From: Trebouxia sp. TZW2008
Taxonomy: Eukaryota > Chlorophyta > Trebouxiophyceae > Trebouxiales > Trebouxiaceae
NCBI GenBank assembly: GCA_002118135.1
Contig: BDIU01000226.1
Coordinates: forward strand, 1-64,000
Length of the DNA stretch: 64,000 nt
Direction of reading: 5' to 3'
Every line of letters begins with the position of its first letter. Positions within the stretch are counted from its first letter, which is position 1. Shown here piece by piece: positions 39,001-50,039 of the stretch. The notes beneath the pieces are model-generated. The model was not told the origin of the DNA. It saw nothing but the letters and a program-made list of their open reading frames with translations, and made no database searches. Position numbers and translations under genes: made by a program.

Positions 39001-42000
39001 TGCAGCACTGGGTGGCGGCCTTGCTTGACACGCAGCTGAGCTGGCTGGTCCTCACACACAAAGCAAGGTCTTCTGTACCTGGTCACAACAGAAGCGCCTT
39101 GAGCAGCAGGCTGGCGCTTCTGTTGTAAGCTGAGTGCATTGGCCAGTCAACAGGTCAGTGTCGTATTGCATCGTAGGGCTGTCAAGAGCTATGTCTGAGC
39201 CATATTTGCAAGCCATATGGATGACCGTGATGTCGTGTAGTGAGGCTGTGCAACTAGAGGCTCTGATTACACATGCCTTGACACGCTGAAAGCATAGACA
39301 GACACAAGCAAATCTCTGCAAACAAGACCAACACAAGCTGCAATGCAAGTCAGGAGCCTTGCTGTGACTAAAAATAAAGAAATGGCACAGTTGCAAAGCA
39401 AGGGGCTCACCCAGTGTTGCAAGCCAAGGTGGCGAGGGAGTGCAGGGCATCCAGGGCTGCCAGGGCCATTACAGCAGCCCTGAAGGGGGCGTAGTGCAGG
39501 GTAAACTCCCCCAAGAAGCCCTCCCAAGCAGCAAACGCTGCTGCCTGCAGGTGCATTTCCACATGATTGACATAACAAAATAGTGAGAGATGACAGTCCC
39601 AACAATGGAACTCAGAAGAGGCACAACATGTCCGCGGGACAAACAACAGCAGTACAAACTATGACACCAGTTGCGTTGCCACAGAAGTCACAAAGGGTGC
39701 AGAAATGACACGGTGTCGCTCACAACAAGGACAGCACTGTCAGAAATGTGTACGAAGACAGTCAGGTGGTGCCCAATTATGAAAAAGTTTTGCGCCAGTT
39801 CACAGCATTACAACTTCGTCATTGTCAAGGTGATCTGGACTAAGCAGAAGGGTGATGCTTTGGTGATAGCAGTTGAAGTAGGACAAGACCTGCAAATGCT
39901 CTTTGGCAATCTCCAGCTGCTGCAGGCCCTCCTTCACCTCTGGCGGCTGGAATCTGTTCATCTTCTTTGTGCTGCACACCTTCTCCCATCCCTGAGCAAG
40001 AGGTTGCGTTCAACAAGTCAGACCAAAGGCAAAGAATTCACAGCACTACCATTTCGTTGCAAAGCAATGTGGTTCGCACACTGTACAGTACATCCTAAGG
40101 CAGACCTCCTGTACAACAGTGATGCATGAAGAGACACAACAAGACATTGCAGTAGGCTAATGCTGTATGCCGTGACCTTGCAAGCAACATGCACCTAGCT
40201 GCTTCATACCATCACTCCAGAAAAGCTTTCTATGCCTATAAGTCTGTTTTTGTCATGCTGCATGTCAATTGAATGCTACAGTCTTTTCAGAGTTTGCTTG
40301 CGTAGTGGAGCAAGACAAAATGCATAGCTGTTGAAGCTACTTCTGCTTAAGCTTGAATGCCCGTATGGCAGCATGCATGCAGAGAATTGGTAAAAATTGC
40401 AGCAGGGCAGACCAATCAGACCTTGGGGACGTCAGTCATCTCCACAGGAACTTCAAGGAGAAAGTCCCCTTGGTTCTGAATGCTGACATACTCCAGACGA
40501 GGCAGATGCAACAGCTTGCGCATGGCCAGCAAGATCTGGTCCAGTTTAGCTTGAGCTGTTGCTACATCCTTGTGACACCTGCGTCAGGACAGCAAATTAC
40601 GTTGTCAAGACAGTGATATGATTGGAGACACCAACAGCAGCAATAATGCAAATGCTCTCTCTTGCTCTTGGCAACGAAAACTGGTGCTAGATGAGAATGG
40701 CCAATGCTCCCAATGTGTCTGACAACCGTTCTCAGCCTGTCTCATCATATCAAGCAGAGTTTTCTTGCTCAATGCTGCTGACCAAAACAGCGATGAAGCC
40801 TTACCTGAAGACCTCTGGAAACTTGACGTCATCCTTGAATAGATTGATCTTGTCATTCAATTGAGCTGCACCAATGTCTATGACCGACAGCATGTGATGA
40901 GCAGCATCAGCCACCTGCAAACATATGCACAGCTGATGTGAGACATGGCTGCAGTAACTCATGCGTGAGATCAGTCTCTGAGGAAGAATTGACAAATCTA
41001 CAAGATGAAGTGCCATGCACACCGCCTAGCTATGAGGTCAAGCAAGTCTACAACGCCCACACCATACCACTCTGTTCTTTCTCTGCTGTGAAAAGACACC
41101 GAAATGGTCAATGCCACTGTTATGATACCATGAACCCAGACAAAGCTCTTTCTCTTTCCTTTCTCTTTCATTTAACCTGAGAGATGAGCTTGGCAAACAA
41201 AGTTATAAAAAGGTCGGCTCAAACAGTAGTGTGGCTGTCTTGGCAAGTGGACAGTTACTGTATGTCTGAAGACCAGCTTGTGGGGGCCGACCACCTGTGA
41301 TGCAGCAATGGCTGCAACGCAAGCAGGAGAGCCAGGTGACTACTGTGCATCTGCTGTGAAGTCTGTGGAGTGGATCACCTGTGACGCTGCAGCTGCATGA
41401 AGCAGCCGGCACAACAGGGCTGACTTGACGCCCATGGCATCTCCATTGCTTGCCAAGCTGCCTTCATCCCGATTGACTGCCACCTGCAGCATCAAATCCA
41501 GCAGTCACCTCCAGCCAGCCAGACACTACGGAATTTTCTCTTCATCAGGACACTGAACACAAGGACGTCTTCAATGCAAGGACAAAGCAACTGGGAAGAA
41601 TCAGTGACATGGACAATGCCGTCCAGGCCATGGCAGAAGCTGTCTTTTGTTATTGCCATTTCCTACAACGGCAGCAGCAGCAGCAGAACAACCCCAGGTG
41701 AAAATCACGTGATCAGATGAACTAGAGCTGTACTTGCCTGTATGTTCAGCTGGGGAGCAATGTTGACTAGAGCTTGCAGCACTTGCACAAATTCGGCTGG
41801 GTTGGCAGTGCGGTGAAAGATCCTGGTGATGCCTCGCTCCATGTCGGGCAAGCCCTTCAACAGGCTGGGCAAAGCCATCAACGGACCCCCAGCTTCTGCA
41901 TACATAACAATGAGATCAGCCAGATGTTCTTGATATCTGCAGGAAGCACAGCACAATCACATACCAGCATGGTTGCCTGGTGACAAAGCAATCATAGCCA

Positions 42001-45000
42001 AACATTGGTGAGCAGATACTGCCTTGATCAACACCGCAGAATAGCATGATTGCTGGTCCGTCAGGAAGCCCAGCCAAAGCCACATGCCAGCGTGATTGCT
42101 GCTGACGGCCAAACATGGGTGTGCAACTCCTGCCTTGATCGCTACCACAGCATAGCATGACTGCTTGTGCCGCAGTTACTCCAGTCAACTTGTGGTGGGC
42201 CCTTGCTGCCTTGATCTACAGCAGAGCCTTACAGATCAGGTCCAAGATTGACAGCTTGAGTCACACGCCAGCATGATTGCTCCTGACGCAAGAAGCGCAG
42301 TCTAATGTTCATAAGCCCTTACCGCCTTGGTCAACAGCAGAGCCTGCAGTCACCATTTCTTCAACAGCGTCCAGCCGCTCATTGATGCGCTGCCTGTCTG
42401 TGAGTGGATGCGCTACCCAGTTGCGCAGCAGGCGACCACCAAAAGGCGTTTTGGTGTGGTCCATCAGCCACAGCAGGGAGCCCCGCTCTCCTCCATCCTC
42501 GTTATTCCTCAGCACCTCCAGCTGCCTATGCATAGACTGATTTTGAAAGGTTGTGATGCTAATGTAAACGATCAAATTAAGGCAAAGCTTGTTACATCCT
42601 GGTCATTCTTCAGCACTTCTAGTTGCCTGTGCAGGGGCGTTTGTTTCAAAAAGCTTGTGATGCCAATGAAAACGGTGAAACAAGCCTCAACTGCAGATAG
42701 CCCTAATTCTACTCAACTCAAGTCATGTGCTGAGGCGTACATTGTTTGCAAGTTTATGGACATCAACACATGGTCAGCATAAAGCAAAGCTTGTCAATGA
42801 GCATGCTGCTGAACCTGCACTGTGCTGCATGTGCTATGCAAATCACAGAAGCTTGTGATGCAATTCTACAATGGTTCATGCACTATGCAAACGACAACAG
42901 CTTGTGATGCCAATGGATGCTATTAAGTCGGCAGCATTGTTTGTGCAGCATACTCAGGCACTATGCTTGAGGGCAGACACTGCTGAGACAGGTGTGCTTT
43001 TTTGGAAAGAGCTAATCCAATTCATTGTGTTTTGTGAGCAACCACAATTCCAGCTCTCAAGTGAAACAATCTATGGGGGTTCTGCCACACTGTTTCAAAT
43101 TGTATACCCAAAAATATGCAGCATCAAGCGGAGATACCAAATGTCAAATTCACAAATATATTCACAGCCAAAAGCTGTCCAGAGCTTCCTGTGTCCAATG
43201 CATTTTACCTGAGGGCATTGGGCGACAAGGACATTTGATGGGCATCATGGAATGGCTTGAAGGAAGCACCATAGCGCAGCACAGCCTCCATGTGCAGGGG
43301 TCTGACGTAGTCAAGGGCATGTGCCAGGGCTTGCACAATGAGCGGCGGCAGTTGCATGACTGCCTGCAGTGCAGCAGACTCCTCTGCACCACCTGAAAAC
43401 ACGACAGTATTTTGTCAAAATGTGATTACAAAAATCAAAAGTAATCACAAGATCGAATTCAAATGATTATCATGCTCCAGGAATTCCCAAAGACCTAACA
43501 CATGCCAGCAATCTGCCTAAATTTTCTCAAGGACCGTGACTTGCAATGCATGAGCTGCCCAAATGCCTTTGTGTTGTGATTGACTGCCACGCAAGTAAGA
43601 ACGTGCAAATTATAATTTCTGTGTCTTTGCACTGATCCAGTGAAGATGAACTTGTATATGGGTGCAGGGGATTCTTTTGAGCGAAATGGCAGCTGGCCCA
43701 AGTGCCTCAAGCAAGGCATGCACTGAGAATGAGTCACATGCGCAAGTGCTCACTATTGTGGGGCGCACAGTGGGGGCCCTTCACATTACTGGGGGCCCAA
43801 TATGCCCAAGCCCCTTGCGGTACCGGCCGTGTAGTACAGGGCCCAGTGCTATGGTACAGTACGCCCAACCATCTACATGGTTCAGGTTAGCACAACACCA
43901 GACCGGTTGGAGACAGTTGATTGCTCCAGTACGTACCTAGCTGGGCCTGCTGAGCCTCTCTAGCATGGGTTTAGAACAAATGAACGAATCAGTAAATCAG
44001 CGTATCTCAATCTGACCTGAAGCGCCATAGAACTCTGTAACAGCTGCCAGTCCGCCGCCCTCACTGTACTTGCTCCGCAGCACAGACTGACTCCGTAGAG
44101 CTCGGCTTTGCGTGACATAGCTGCCAAGGAGCTTCTGTGTGGGGCTGCTGATGGGCTGAGCCACCAATAGCTCGCTCGGAGGCGTGAACATCAGGCATGC
44201 TTCCAATTCCCCACGCAACAGTCCATCCCTGCGTGAAGGACACACATGATCAACACATGTCTGTCACAATGCCAGCTATTGATAGCTTACCTGGAAGCGC
44301 AAACATCAGGCATGGTTACAATGCCCCATGCAAGAATCCCATCTCTGCGTGAGGTACACACATCGTCAACTCATGTCTGTTATAATGCCAGCTGTCTAAG
44401 GGCAGGTCTCAATTCAGTTGTGCATGTAGATGCTGAGAATGCTTGAATTGCGCAGAAAAGGCTGTGTGCATAGGAAGCAAAGGAATGATGAAGGGCTGGT
44501 AGCGGCTGAGGTTCTTCTGTCTTAGCTCATGAGCGCTTCTTGAACAAATTGACACGACATGTCTGTGATTGCCAGGTGTCAGAGAACCAATGAAACACCA
44601 TACCCTCTATTTCATCGAATGATACTCTGAATTACTTGCGCATGGACATCATGTAACGGTGCCAATGTATTGTGTTTTGCATTTTGCACTGCATCTCAGC
44701 AACAAATACTCCCAAAAACTGTGTATCATGTGTGTATTGAGTATTACGTATGGTGGTTCACTGCAGAAACCCTGACCTGAATTGCCCATACAATACATCT
44801 CCAGTACTGATTTCAACAGCCACCACGCCAATGTCCACATCTGCTTGAGCAGCCTGTGAGGCTGATTCTTGTCTGGGGCTAGGGGCATGACCAGAATCAC
44901 CCTCCAGAACACACACCAGGTAGTGGCTCAGCTCCTGATTGCTCCATGATGCATCAGCCCTTTCTGACACTGACCCCTCTCCTACATGCTCTTTGTCCCC

Positions 45001-46556
45001 AGCCTGCAAAAGTGTGACACCTCACTGCAGCGACGCTCCCACAGCCATCAGCATCTCCAGGTCTGTTGCATCAATGCATCCACTTGTTGTGCATGATTGT
45101 TGTGCATGATTGTCAATCCTCATGGCAACTTTGTTCTCACAGAAGGCAGGACACTCTTTTTTTGGCACAGCAACGCAGCAGAACTGCGCATTGCAAAGAC
45201 TGCAGAGCTGTACCAAGCTGTCAAGCTGCGGTGACAGTGACTAAATAGCGTCAGGGGAAAGGGCCTGCATGATTGATCTTACCTCAAGTGTGGCTCTGGT
45301 GTACACAGCTGTCAGCTTTCTGGTGAATGGTGTGTACTTGTTGCTGCCAGATGCCTTGATGGCTGCAGTCTCCATCTGACGCACCACGCCCACCTGTGAA
45401 CATCATGAGTCAGGATTCCTCATACTTTACAATGTGAGTGAAATTCAAAGTTTGTCTCGTGCAATGCGCTGATGGCTAGCTCAATGATGCAGCACACATG
45501 CCTGTATGACACAGAGCTGAAGCAAGTTGCACTTTTGGACTAAGGCAGCAACACTGTGAGGGCAGGCTAGCAACATCATGGATGGCTAAATTTAACTCGG
45601 GCAGTGACCAAGGCTTTGATGTTGACATGTGTGTCTGTAAAGCAAAAGTTGTGGGTTCTATGTGAGGGCCAACCTTGTAGCCTGCCTCTACCAAGCGACG
45701 CACATAGACATGAAGCCTTGGAACAGGAATTGAGGCGGTGAGAAAATTGTGATCTGGGTAGGCAAATATGTTGCACTCCTTTGATGCTACATCTGCAAAG
45801 TTTGCACAAGAGACTCAATCAGAATGACTGTCTTGATGTATGCAATAGAACTGTAACAGAGAAAGCAATACCTGCATCTTCCCCAAAAAAACGCATCTTG
45901 TACCCAACCTGCATGTCAGGAACAGCCAAGGCGCTTTTCCCCGCAGCTGCAGACCGCTTGGTGGGCTGTATGCAAGATTCAGCGTGCAAGCAGGCGTGTT
46001 CAGTCACCTCAACAATTAGAAGCACTCCAGGGTGTCTTTCCCTCAGCTCCACAATCTGAAGCTCAAGTGGAGTGTACTTTGGCTTCACAGCTGCAGGAAC
46101 ACCCCTTGCATGTCTCTCAGCCTTGTTGCCGGCCCCCACCACCAGCTTTTGCTGAAAGCGCTGATGGCGATGTTCAACTCTAGCTGGGATTGCGGCTTCA
46201 GAAGCAGGTGCTGGCTGCTGCATTCCTGCTGAAGGCATTGTAGCATCAGCATCTTGCTGTGCATGCCCATTCGCAGTTGTGCCTGAGCCAAGGCTCAGGG
46301 TAAGGCTTGCTGTCCTCTTAGGGATGTCACTGGAGGAAGATTTGCGTAATGGGGTGCTGTCCTTGCTTTGTGTTTGAGGAGGCGAAAGTCGTGGCCGCTT
46401 GTTGGGTGGGACAGCAGGGGGGTTCTGTGCTGCTTGCTTTTCACCTAAGACGCGCTGCTTAGGCTGGCTGTCTGTTGGCGTTGTCCCAGCTTTTGGCTTG
46501 AACAAGAAAGAGGCTATTGATCGTTGCCCCTTGTCTGCTTTTGTGGACGGTTTCAT
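36084..46556 (-). CDS. MSH3: MSH3, mismatch-repair MutS homologue, 19 exons
   Basis: Partner of MSH2 in MutS-beta, which recognises insertion-deletion loops. Exons: 46556-46008, 45908-45872, 45792-45674, 45393-45283, 45003-44777, 44228-44017, 43392-43209, 42525-42323, 41895-41738, 41483-41379, 40914-40805, 40578-40422, 39991-39890, 39544-39411, 38539-38320, 37961-37851, 37552-37376, 36902-36637, 36288-36084; all phases fit and give 1128 aa. Marks: PCNA-binding-like QRSIASFLF at residues 11-19, NKRPRL basic patch, the MutS I block [16 protein letters not shown] and [25 protein letters not shown], clamp and lever segments, Walker [10 protein letters not shown] (about residue 855), Walker [16 protein letters not shown] and THYPK. 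Exon 9 ends in a GC donor (41737). Choice of MSH3 over MSH6 rests on the [11 protein letters not shown] and GGYTRP-type blocks and length. Intron 14 holds extra copies of exon 15. Confidence 0.95.
36525..36575 (-). repeat. Decayed copy of MSH3 exon 18 end
   Basis: In intron 18. The minus-strand stretch CTGGGCGAGTCGTATTCAAC and CGTGCTGGGTGCACATGCGC copies the true exon end CTGGAGCAAGTCACACTCAA and CGTACTAGGTACACATGTGC (36637 donor). A GT remains at the donor position (GTGCAC). Spacing is about 100 bp. Confidence 0.7.
38540..39245 (-). repeat. 180-bp array of MSH3 exon 15 5' part
   Basis: Four units begin at acceptors 38539 (used exon), 38719, 38898 and 39078, spaced 180, 179 and 180 bp; a fifth partial, more decayed unit reaches about 39240. 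Each holds an AG acceptor, the coding block [15 protein letters not shown]...L...VVPNDT, and then about 60 bp including ATTCTGCTG and AGACGCTTCTGTTGTGA. Unit B (38719) runs open in frame through its spacer into the true exon. Unit C has a 1-bp deletion that shifts its frame. Unit D is open to unit C. Only the first unit continues to the Walker A codons. Confidence 0.92.
41980..42245 (-). repeat. Copies of MSH3 exon 8 end in intron 8
   Basis: The true exon end reads GSAVDQGG with donor GTAAGG at 42322. Intron copies near 42200-42240, 42115-42150 and 42010-42045 keep CTGCTGT.GATCAAGGC-like sequence plus the adjacent intron block CATGCCAGC.TGATTGCT, spaced about 85-110 bp. In the nearest copy the donor reads GCAAGGGC instead of GTAAGGGC. 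Confidence 0.75.
42590..42685 (-). repeat. Copy of MSH3 exon 8 start in intron 7
   Basis: The minus strand carries GCACAG|GCAACTAGAAGTGCTG, against GCATAG|GCAGCTGGAGGTGCTG at the true start (42525); the peptide is [10 protein letters not shown] against [10 protein letters not shown]. The acceptor AG is intact and even stronger. Upstream intron blocks (AAAAGCTTGTGATGCCAATG) recur again near 42848-42870 and 42897-42916, giving a longer decayed ladder. Confidence 0.8.
43755..43905. other. GC-rich patch in MSH3 intron 6
   Basis: A short stretch stands out from the surrounding intron by G and C runs: GTGGGGGCCC, CTGGGGGCCCAA, AAGCCCCTTGCGGTACCGG and CAGGGCCCAGTG. It contains repeated GGGCCC palindromes. 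No coding frame or splice copies could be tied to it. Confidence 0.4.
44284..44400 (-). repeat. Decayed copy of MSH3 exon 6 start
   Basis: In intron 5. The copy opens with CGCAG|AGATGGGATTCTTGC against CGCAG|GGATGGACTGTTGCG at the true border (44228), then follows the exon to CATGCCTGATGTTTGCGCTTCC. A 1-bp insertion shifts the frame (reading MPDVCAS where the exon reads CLMFTPP). Upstream intron sequence is also copied (ACAC.TG..AACTCATGTCTGT), giving a unit of about 115 bp. The copy ends in CCAGGTAAGC, a possible new donor. Confidence 0.82.
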
Positions 46557-47003
46557 GTGATTGCTCGATCAAAAGACAACCAATCCACCATCAAACTCCC
46601 TGAACGGGCGTGAGCTCCTCGGACCTGACGTGCATGTAATGGTGATCACGGCACGTCTGTCACGAAACGTGTCAATGATGCATCACATCAAGCAACTTTA
46701 CTTGCGACGTTGAACGAGCTAGTCTGGCGATTGACGTTCATCTGCGTCGCTTTGCGAAGTCTCCTTGCTACCTCGTGTGACATGCATGCTGCGCTGTTAG
46801 GTCAAATTTTGATGGCTTTGACCGGGCTTTGAGCCCCGCAGCGTTTTGTGGATCCAGCAGTCGGCAATGCTATAGCAAGTCGTGAATGCGATACGCTGAT
46901 GAGCGACACAAGCTGACGATGACAACAGGTGTGAAGCCACCTGCATGCCTGATCACACATGCTCACCCTCGGTAGGCCGTTGAGGCTCGTCTCCATCCGC
47001 AGC
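46557..47003. promoter_or_regulatory. Shared 5' region of MSH3 and CoaE
   Basis: 447 bp between divergent start codons. Contains CG-rich strings (for example CGTCGCTTTGCGAAG, GACGTTGAACGAGC) unlike the introns. Promoter role inferred from arrangement. Confidence 0.5.
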
Positions 47004-48395
47004 ATGACATCCTCTCACGGCACTGCGAAGCAAAGAGGCGGGCATAGGCTGGGACTGACAGGCAGCATAGGTAAACCCCCCGAAACAGACAGTTTCGAGT
47101 CGTGAGTGTGAGCAAACATTCAGCAAGCATCCTATTGCAGGTATGGGCAAGAGCACCGTTTCGCAGATGTTTGTCAAGCAAGGCGTTCCTCTGTGGGATG
47201 CTGACAAAGTAAGGGCTCAGCTCAGCTGAAACCTGACATCTTATGCACGGAATGAATGCAAACATGCAAACTGCCCTGCAGGCTGTTCATGACCTGTATA
47301 CCAAAGGTGGGGCTGCAGTTCAAGAAGTTGGAGCTGCCTTCCCAGGGTGCATAGAAGAGGAAGGTACAGGCCTTTTGACAGACTGTTATTGAACACTCTC
47401 CCTTATGCTGTCATCACTGTGGCAATGTTTACAGCCATGATGATGCAGCTGTCAGCCGACCCCTACTGAGTGCAATTGTGGTTGGCAATGAGGCAAGTGA
47501 TGCATATGCCGTGTAGCGCAAGAACAGAAACCCCGTGCATTCGCAATTGAGTACTATGCACAGACAAAACAGGACTATAACCTGTGCAGGATGCGATCAA
47601 GCAGCTTGAAGGCATTGTTCACCCACTGGTGGCTGCACATCAAAACAATTTCCTACAGCATGTTGCTGATGCAACTGACCAGAGGTTGATTGTGCTGGAC
47701 ATCCCTCTTCTGTTTGAGGTGCATGGTGAAGATCAGGTAGCGTCAGTATGGTTCATTCTGTCAAGTCCTGTAAGCCCAAGCGCATTCGTTCCAGACTGTA
47801 CAAAACGATGCTGTATGGTGCGCAGAGTGACAGCATTGTTGTTGTCAGTGCACCTTTTGAGGTTCAGAGGGCACGGGTGTTGGCCAGGCCAGGCATGACT
47901 GAGGGTGAGAGTCAGATCGGGACTCGGTGGTTGCATTGGTGCTGTGAAAGCCTAGCAGTCACACATCACATGTCACATCTATATCATGCAAGTGCAGCAT
48001 GTCAGCCCATGTACTCCTGCAAGTTTGCTGCCATTTCTTCAATTGACTATGCAAATCTCGAATTTTTCTGTTAAGTTCACAGCTCAACATGTGTTTGCAT
48101 ACAGTGCACAACTCAAGAGATGATTTGGCATGTTCTGCAGACAAGTTCATGGCAATACTCAAACGCCAGGTTCCTGATGAGGAGAAGCGGCGACGTGCTG
48201 ATTATGTCATTGACACTGTAAGTATGGCATACACTCAGTGCTGCTTGCTTGTCAGAAGCACTTGCAGCAGGGTTGCATTCAATTTGGCAGTTGCAAGCTG
48301 ACAACTCAGAAATGTCCTGCATGTTGCAGTCATGTACTTTGGAGGAAACACAGCAGCAAGTTGCAACCATCATCAAGAAGCTCCAGCAAGCATAG
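47004..48395 (+). CDS. COAE: Dephospho-CoA kinase
   Basis: Last step of coenzyme A synthesis: ATP-dependent phosphorylation of the 3'-hydroxyl of dephospho-CoA. Eight exons, 47004-47070, 47141-47208, 47282-47363, 47449-47492, 47590-47736, 47826-47904, 48141-48217 and 48330-48395, keep phase and give 209 aa, the normal size of the single-domain enzyme. The P-loop GLTGSIGMGKSTVS is split by intron 1. Further marks: the VPLWDADK block with the conserved Asp, IVHP, VLDIPLLFE, VVSAPFEVQRARVLAR, MAILKRQVPDEEKRRRADYVIDT. Exon 4 ends in a GC donor (GCAAGT at 47493). The N-terminal extension before the P-loop is short, so no clear transit peptide. Divergent with MSH3 and convergent with the DUF4385-type gene. 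Confidence 0.94.
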
Positions 48396-48716
48396 ACACT
48401 CTTAACAGCCAGCACACACTGTAAATTTAATCAGAAAACTCCCAGAGGGCTTGCACTGCTAACTGCTGCACTACTTGCTACAGCAGAGCAAGTGCAAGCC
48501 CTGTTCAGCTATGGTCTGTCCTAATCAGGTGACTGCCACACATGCTGGGCAGGCTTTGCAGCGTTGAGACGTGATTCACATCCATACTCAGAATACTTCG
48601 TTTGTCTTGACCTCGTTTATTTGTGTCTATTGCACAGCTTGGGCATGATTTCTTTTACTATCGTACACTATCATACATGCTTGGATGTGCCAGCGAGCGA
48701 CAGCAGCAGCACTGTA
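48396..48716. other. Convergent intergenic region with TGTAA signal
   Basis: Holds the 3' ends of CoaE and the DUF4385-type gene. TGTAA at 48420-48424 lies 25 bp after the CoaE stop and fits the polyadenylation signal used by green algae. No gene is seen. Confidence 0.45.
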
Positions 48717-49879
48717 TCATGATGCCTTCTGCTGTGCCTGTTCAAGCAATTTATGCTTGGCCTTGGCTTCCTGATACTCAGCATCAGCTTCTACTTGCTT
48801 CCAGACTACATAAAATTTCTGCACAACACACAGTGTTGATGTCATGTAGCTGCTGTCTTGCATGTTTGCAAAGCAACACTGCAGCATGCTGGACAATCAA
48901 CACCTAGTCATGAAGCTGCAGTAGCTAGCAGACCATGTGACAGACCATGTGACCCATACAGCTCTTGTGGCTGACAATGCTCTCCCGGTAATAGAGCCCA
49001 ACTCTGCCACAGGAAACCAAAGCATAGGGCAGTAAAAGAAGATCTTGCTCACCTGTGCACTCTCCTTCTTTTCCTCATTGATGACCTCTGGCAGCAGCTC
49101 ATGATTGCTGTCATACTTCTTGCCACCCTTGTGCTTGGCATATCTCATAGCCCGTGTGTAGCCCATTTGCAGAAACTTGCGGGACATGTCCATGCCCACA
49201 AAGTCATCATCTGCCTTATAAGCTTTGTACAGTTCATAAATATTTGCGGCTGACTTCTCTGCTATGTCCGGTGTCCTGTACAACACTGTTGCATCACTGG
49301 CAAGTGCTCAGGACAGACTTGTCATGTAACTGAGGGGCCAAGCATGCGTGACTGGCTTTTCTGTGACGCTGTGACAGAATTATGGCATGCTGAAGCCGTA
49401 TTGCACACGTGTTATCAGAAGTCTGTGATGATGAAGGAATCAGGTGTAGGTGCAATTGCATGGAGCTTGCTCAGTGGAGCTGCTACCTGAATCTCCAATG
49501 AGGCAATATTTCTGCATGTCAGATCACGAGGTTGAGTCAAGCGATCTTGAGATGCGCTCAAACACAGTAAAGTATGCCAGTTGATCTTTGTGCAGCCCAG
49601 CTAGGCCCTACCTCCTTTGTAAGGCTCGACAGTCAATACGCCCTGCTCGCCCCTAGCTATCTTGTACAGCTCTGGCTTGCTCTTGTAGTCAATACCAGGC
49701 GGGTTTGGTTGAGTTCTGGTTTGAGCAGTGTGTGCCTTGTCCTTGCTTTGAGCTTTGCTTCTCATCCTTTCCGAAGCCAAACCGCACGCCGCTGCATACC
49801 GAGGAGGGCGATACACGTGCAGAATGTCTGAGCTATATCGACTGCAGGTGACGCGTATTTGGGCGATCGCACCTGCCAT
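48717..49879 (-). CDS. DUF4385-type conserved protein
   Basis: Four exons, 49879-49612, 49511-49487, 49275-49053 and 48818-48717, keep phase and give 205 aa from the ATG at 49879 (an internal ATG at 49764 is also possible). The core agrees with the family I remember as DUF4385: DYKSKPELYKIARGEQGVL, EPYKGEILPHWRF, TPDIAEKSAANIYELY, DDFVGMDMSRKFLQMGYTRA, RYAKHKGGKKYD, then EADAEYQEAKAKHK. Its biochemical role is unknown. Exon 2 codes only eight residues. The first 45 residues (arginine and alanine rich) lack similarity and could be a targeting peptide. The family is, as far as I recall, best known from bacteria and phages, so a transfer into the alga is possible, but the introns show long residence. 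Divergent with makorin, starts 160 bp apart. Confidence 0.82.
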
Positions 49880-50039
49880 GCGCGTTGCAGTTTAGCGCTG
49901 GTTCGCCTCTAACGCTCAAGCATAACGCCTGCTTGTAAGTTGCAGTGCGTGTCTGCTGCAACTTGAAAGCCAGTACAGCGCAGACCCGAATTTGAAACTT
50001 TGTGCAACATCGACGTTCTGCGCATTGGGGTGTAGCAAG
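49880..50039. promoter_or_regulatory. Shared 5' region of DUF4385-type gene and makorin
   Basis: 160 bp between divergent start codons. Short enough for a bidirectional promoter with overlapping leaders. No TATA-like box seen; role inferred from position. Confidence 0.5.

Noticed and set aside
38540..39245. Mutually exclusive exon cluster in MSH3
   Set aside because: Only the first unit carries the Walker A codons and a donor, one unit is frameshifted, so the units are not interchangeable exons; a decaying duplication ladder fits better.
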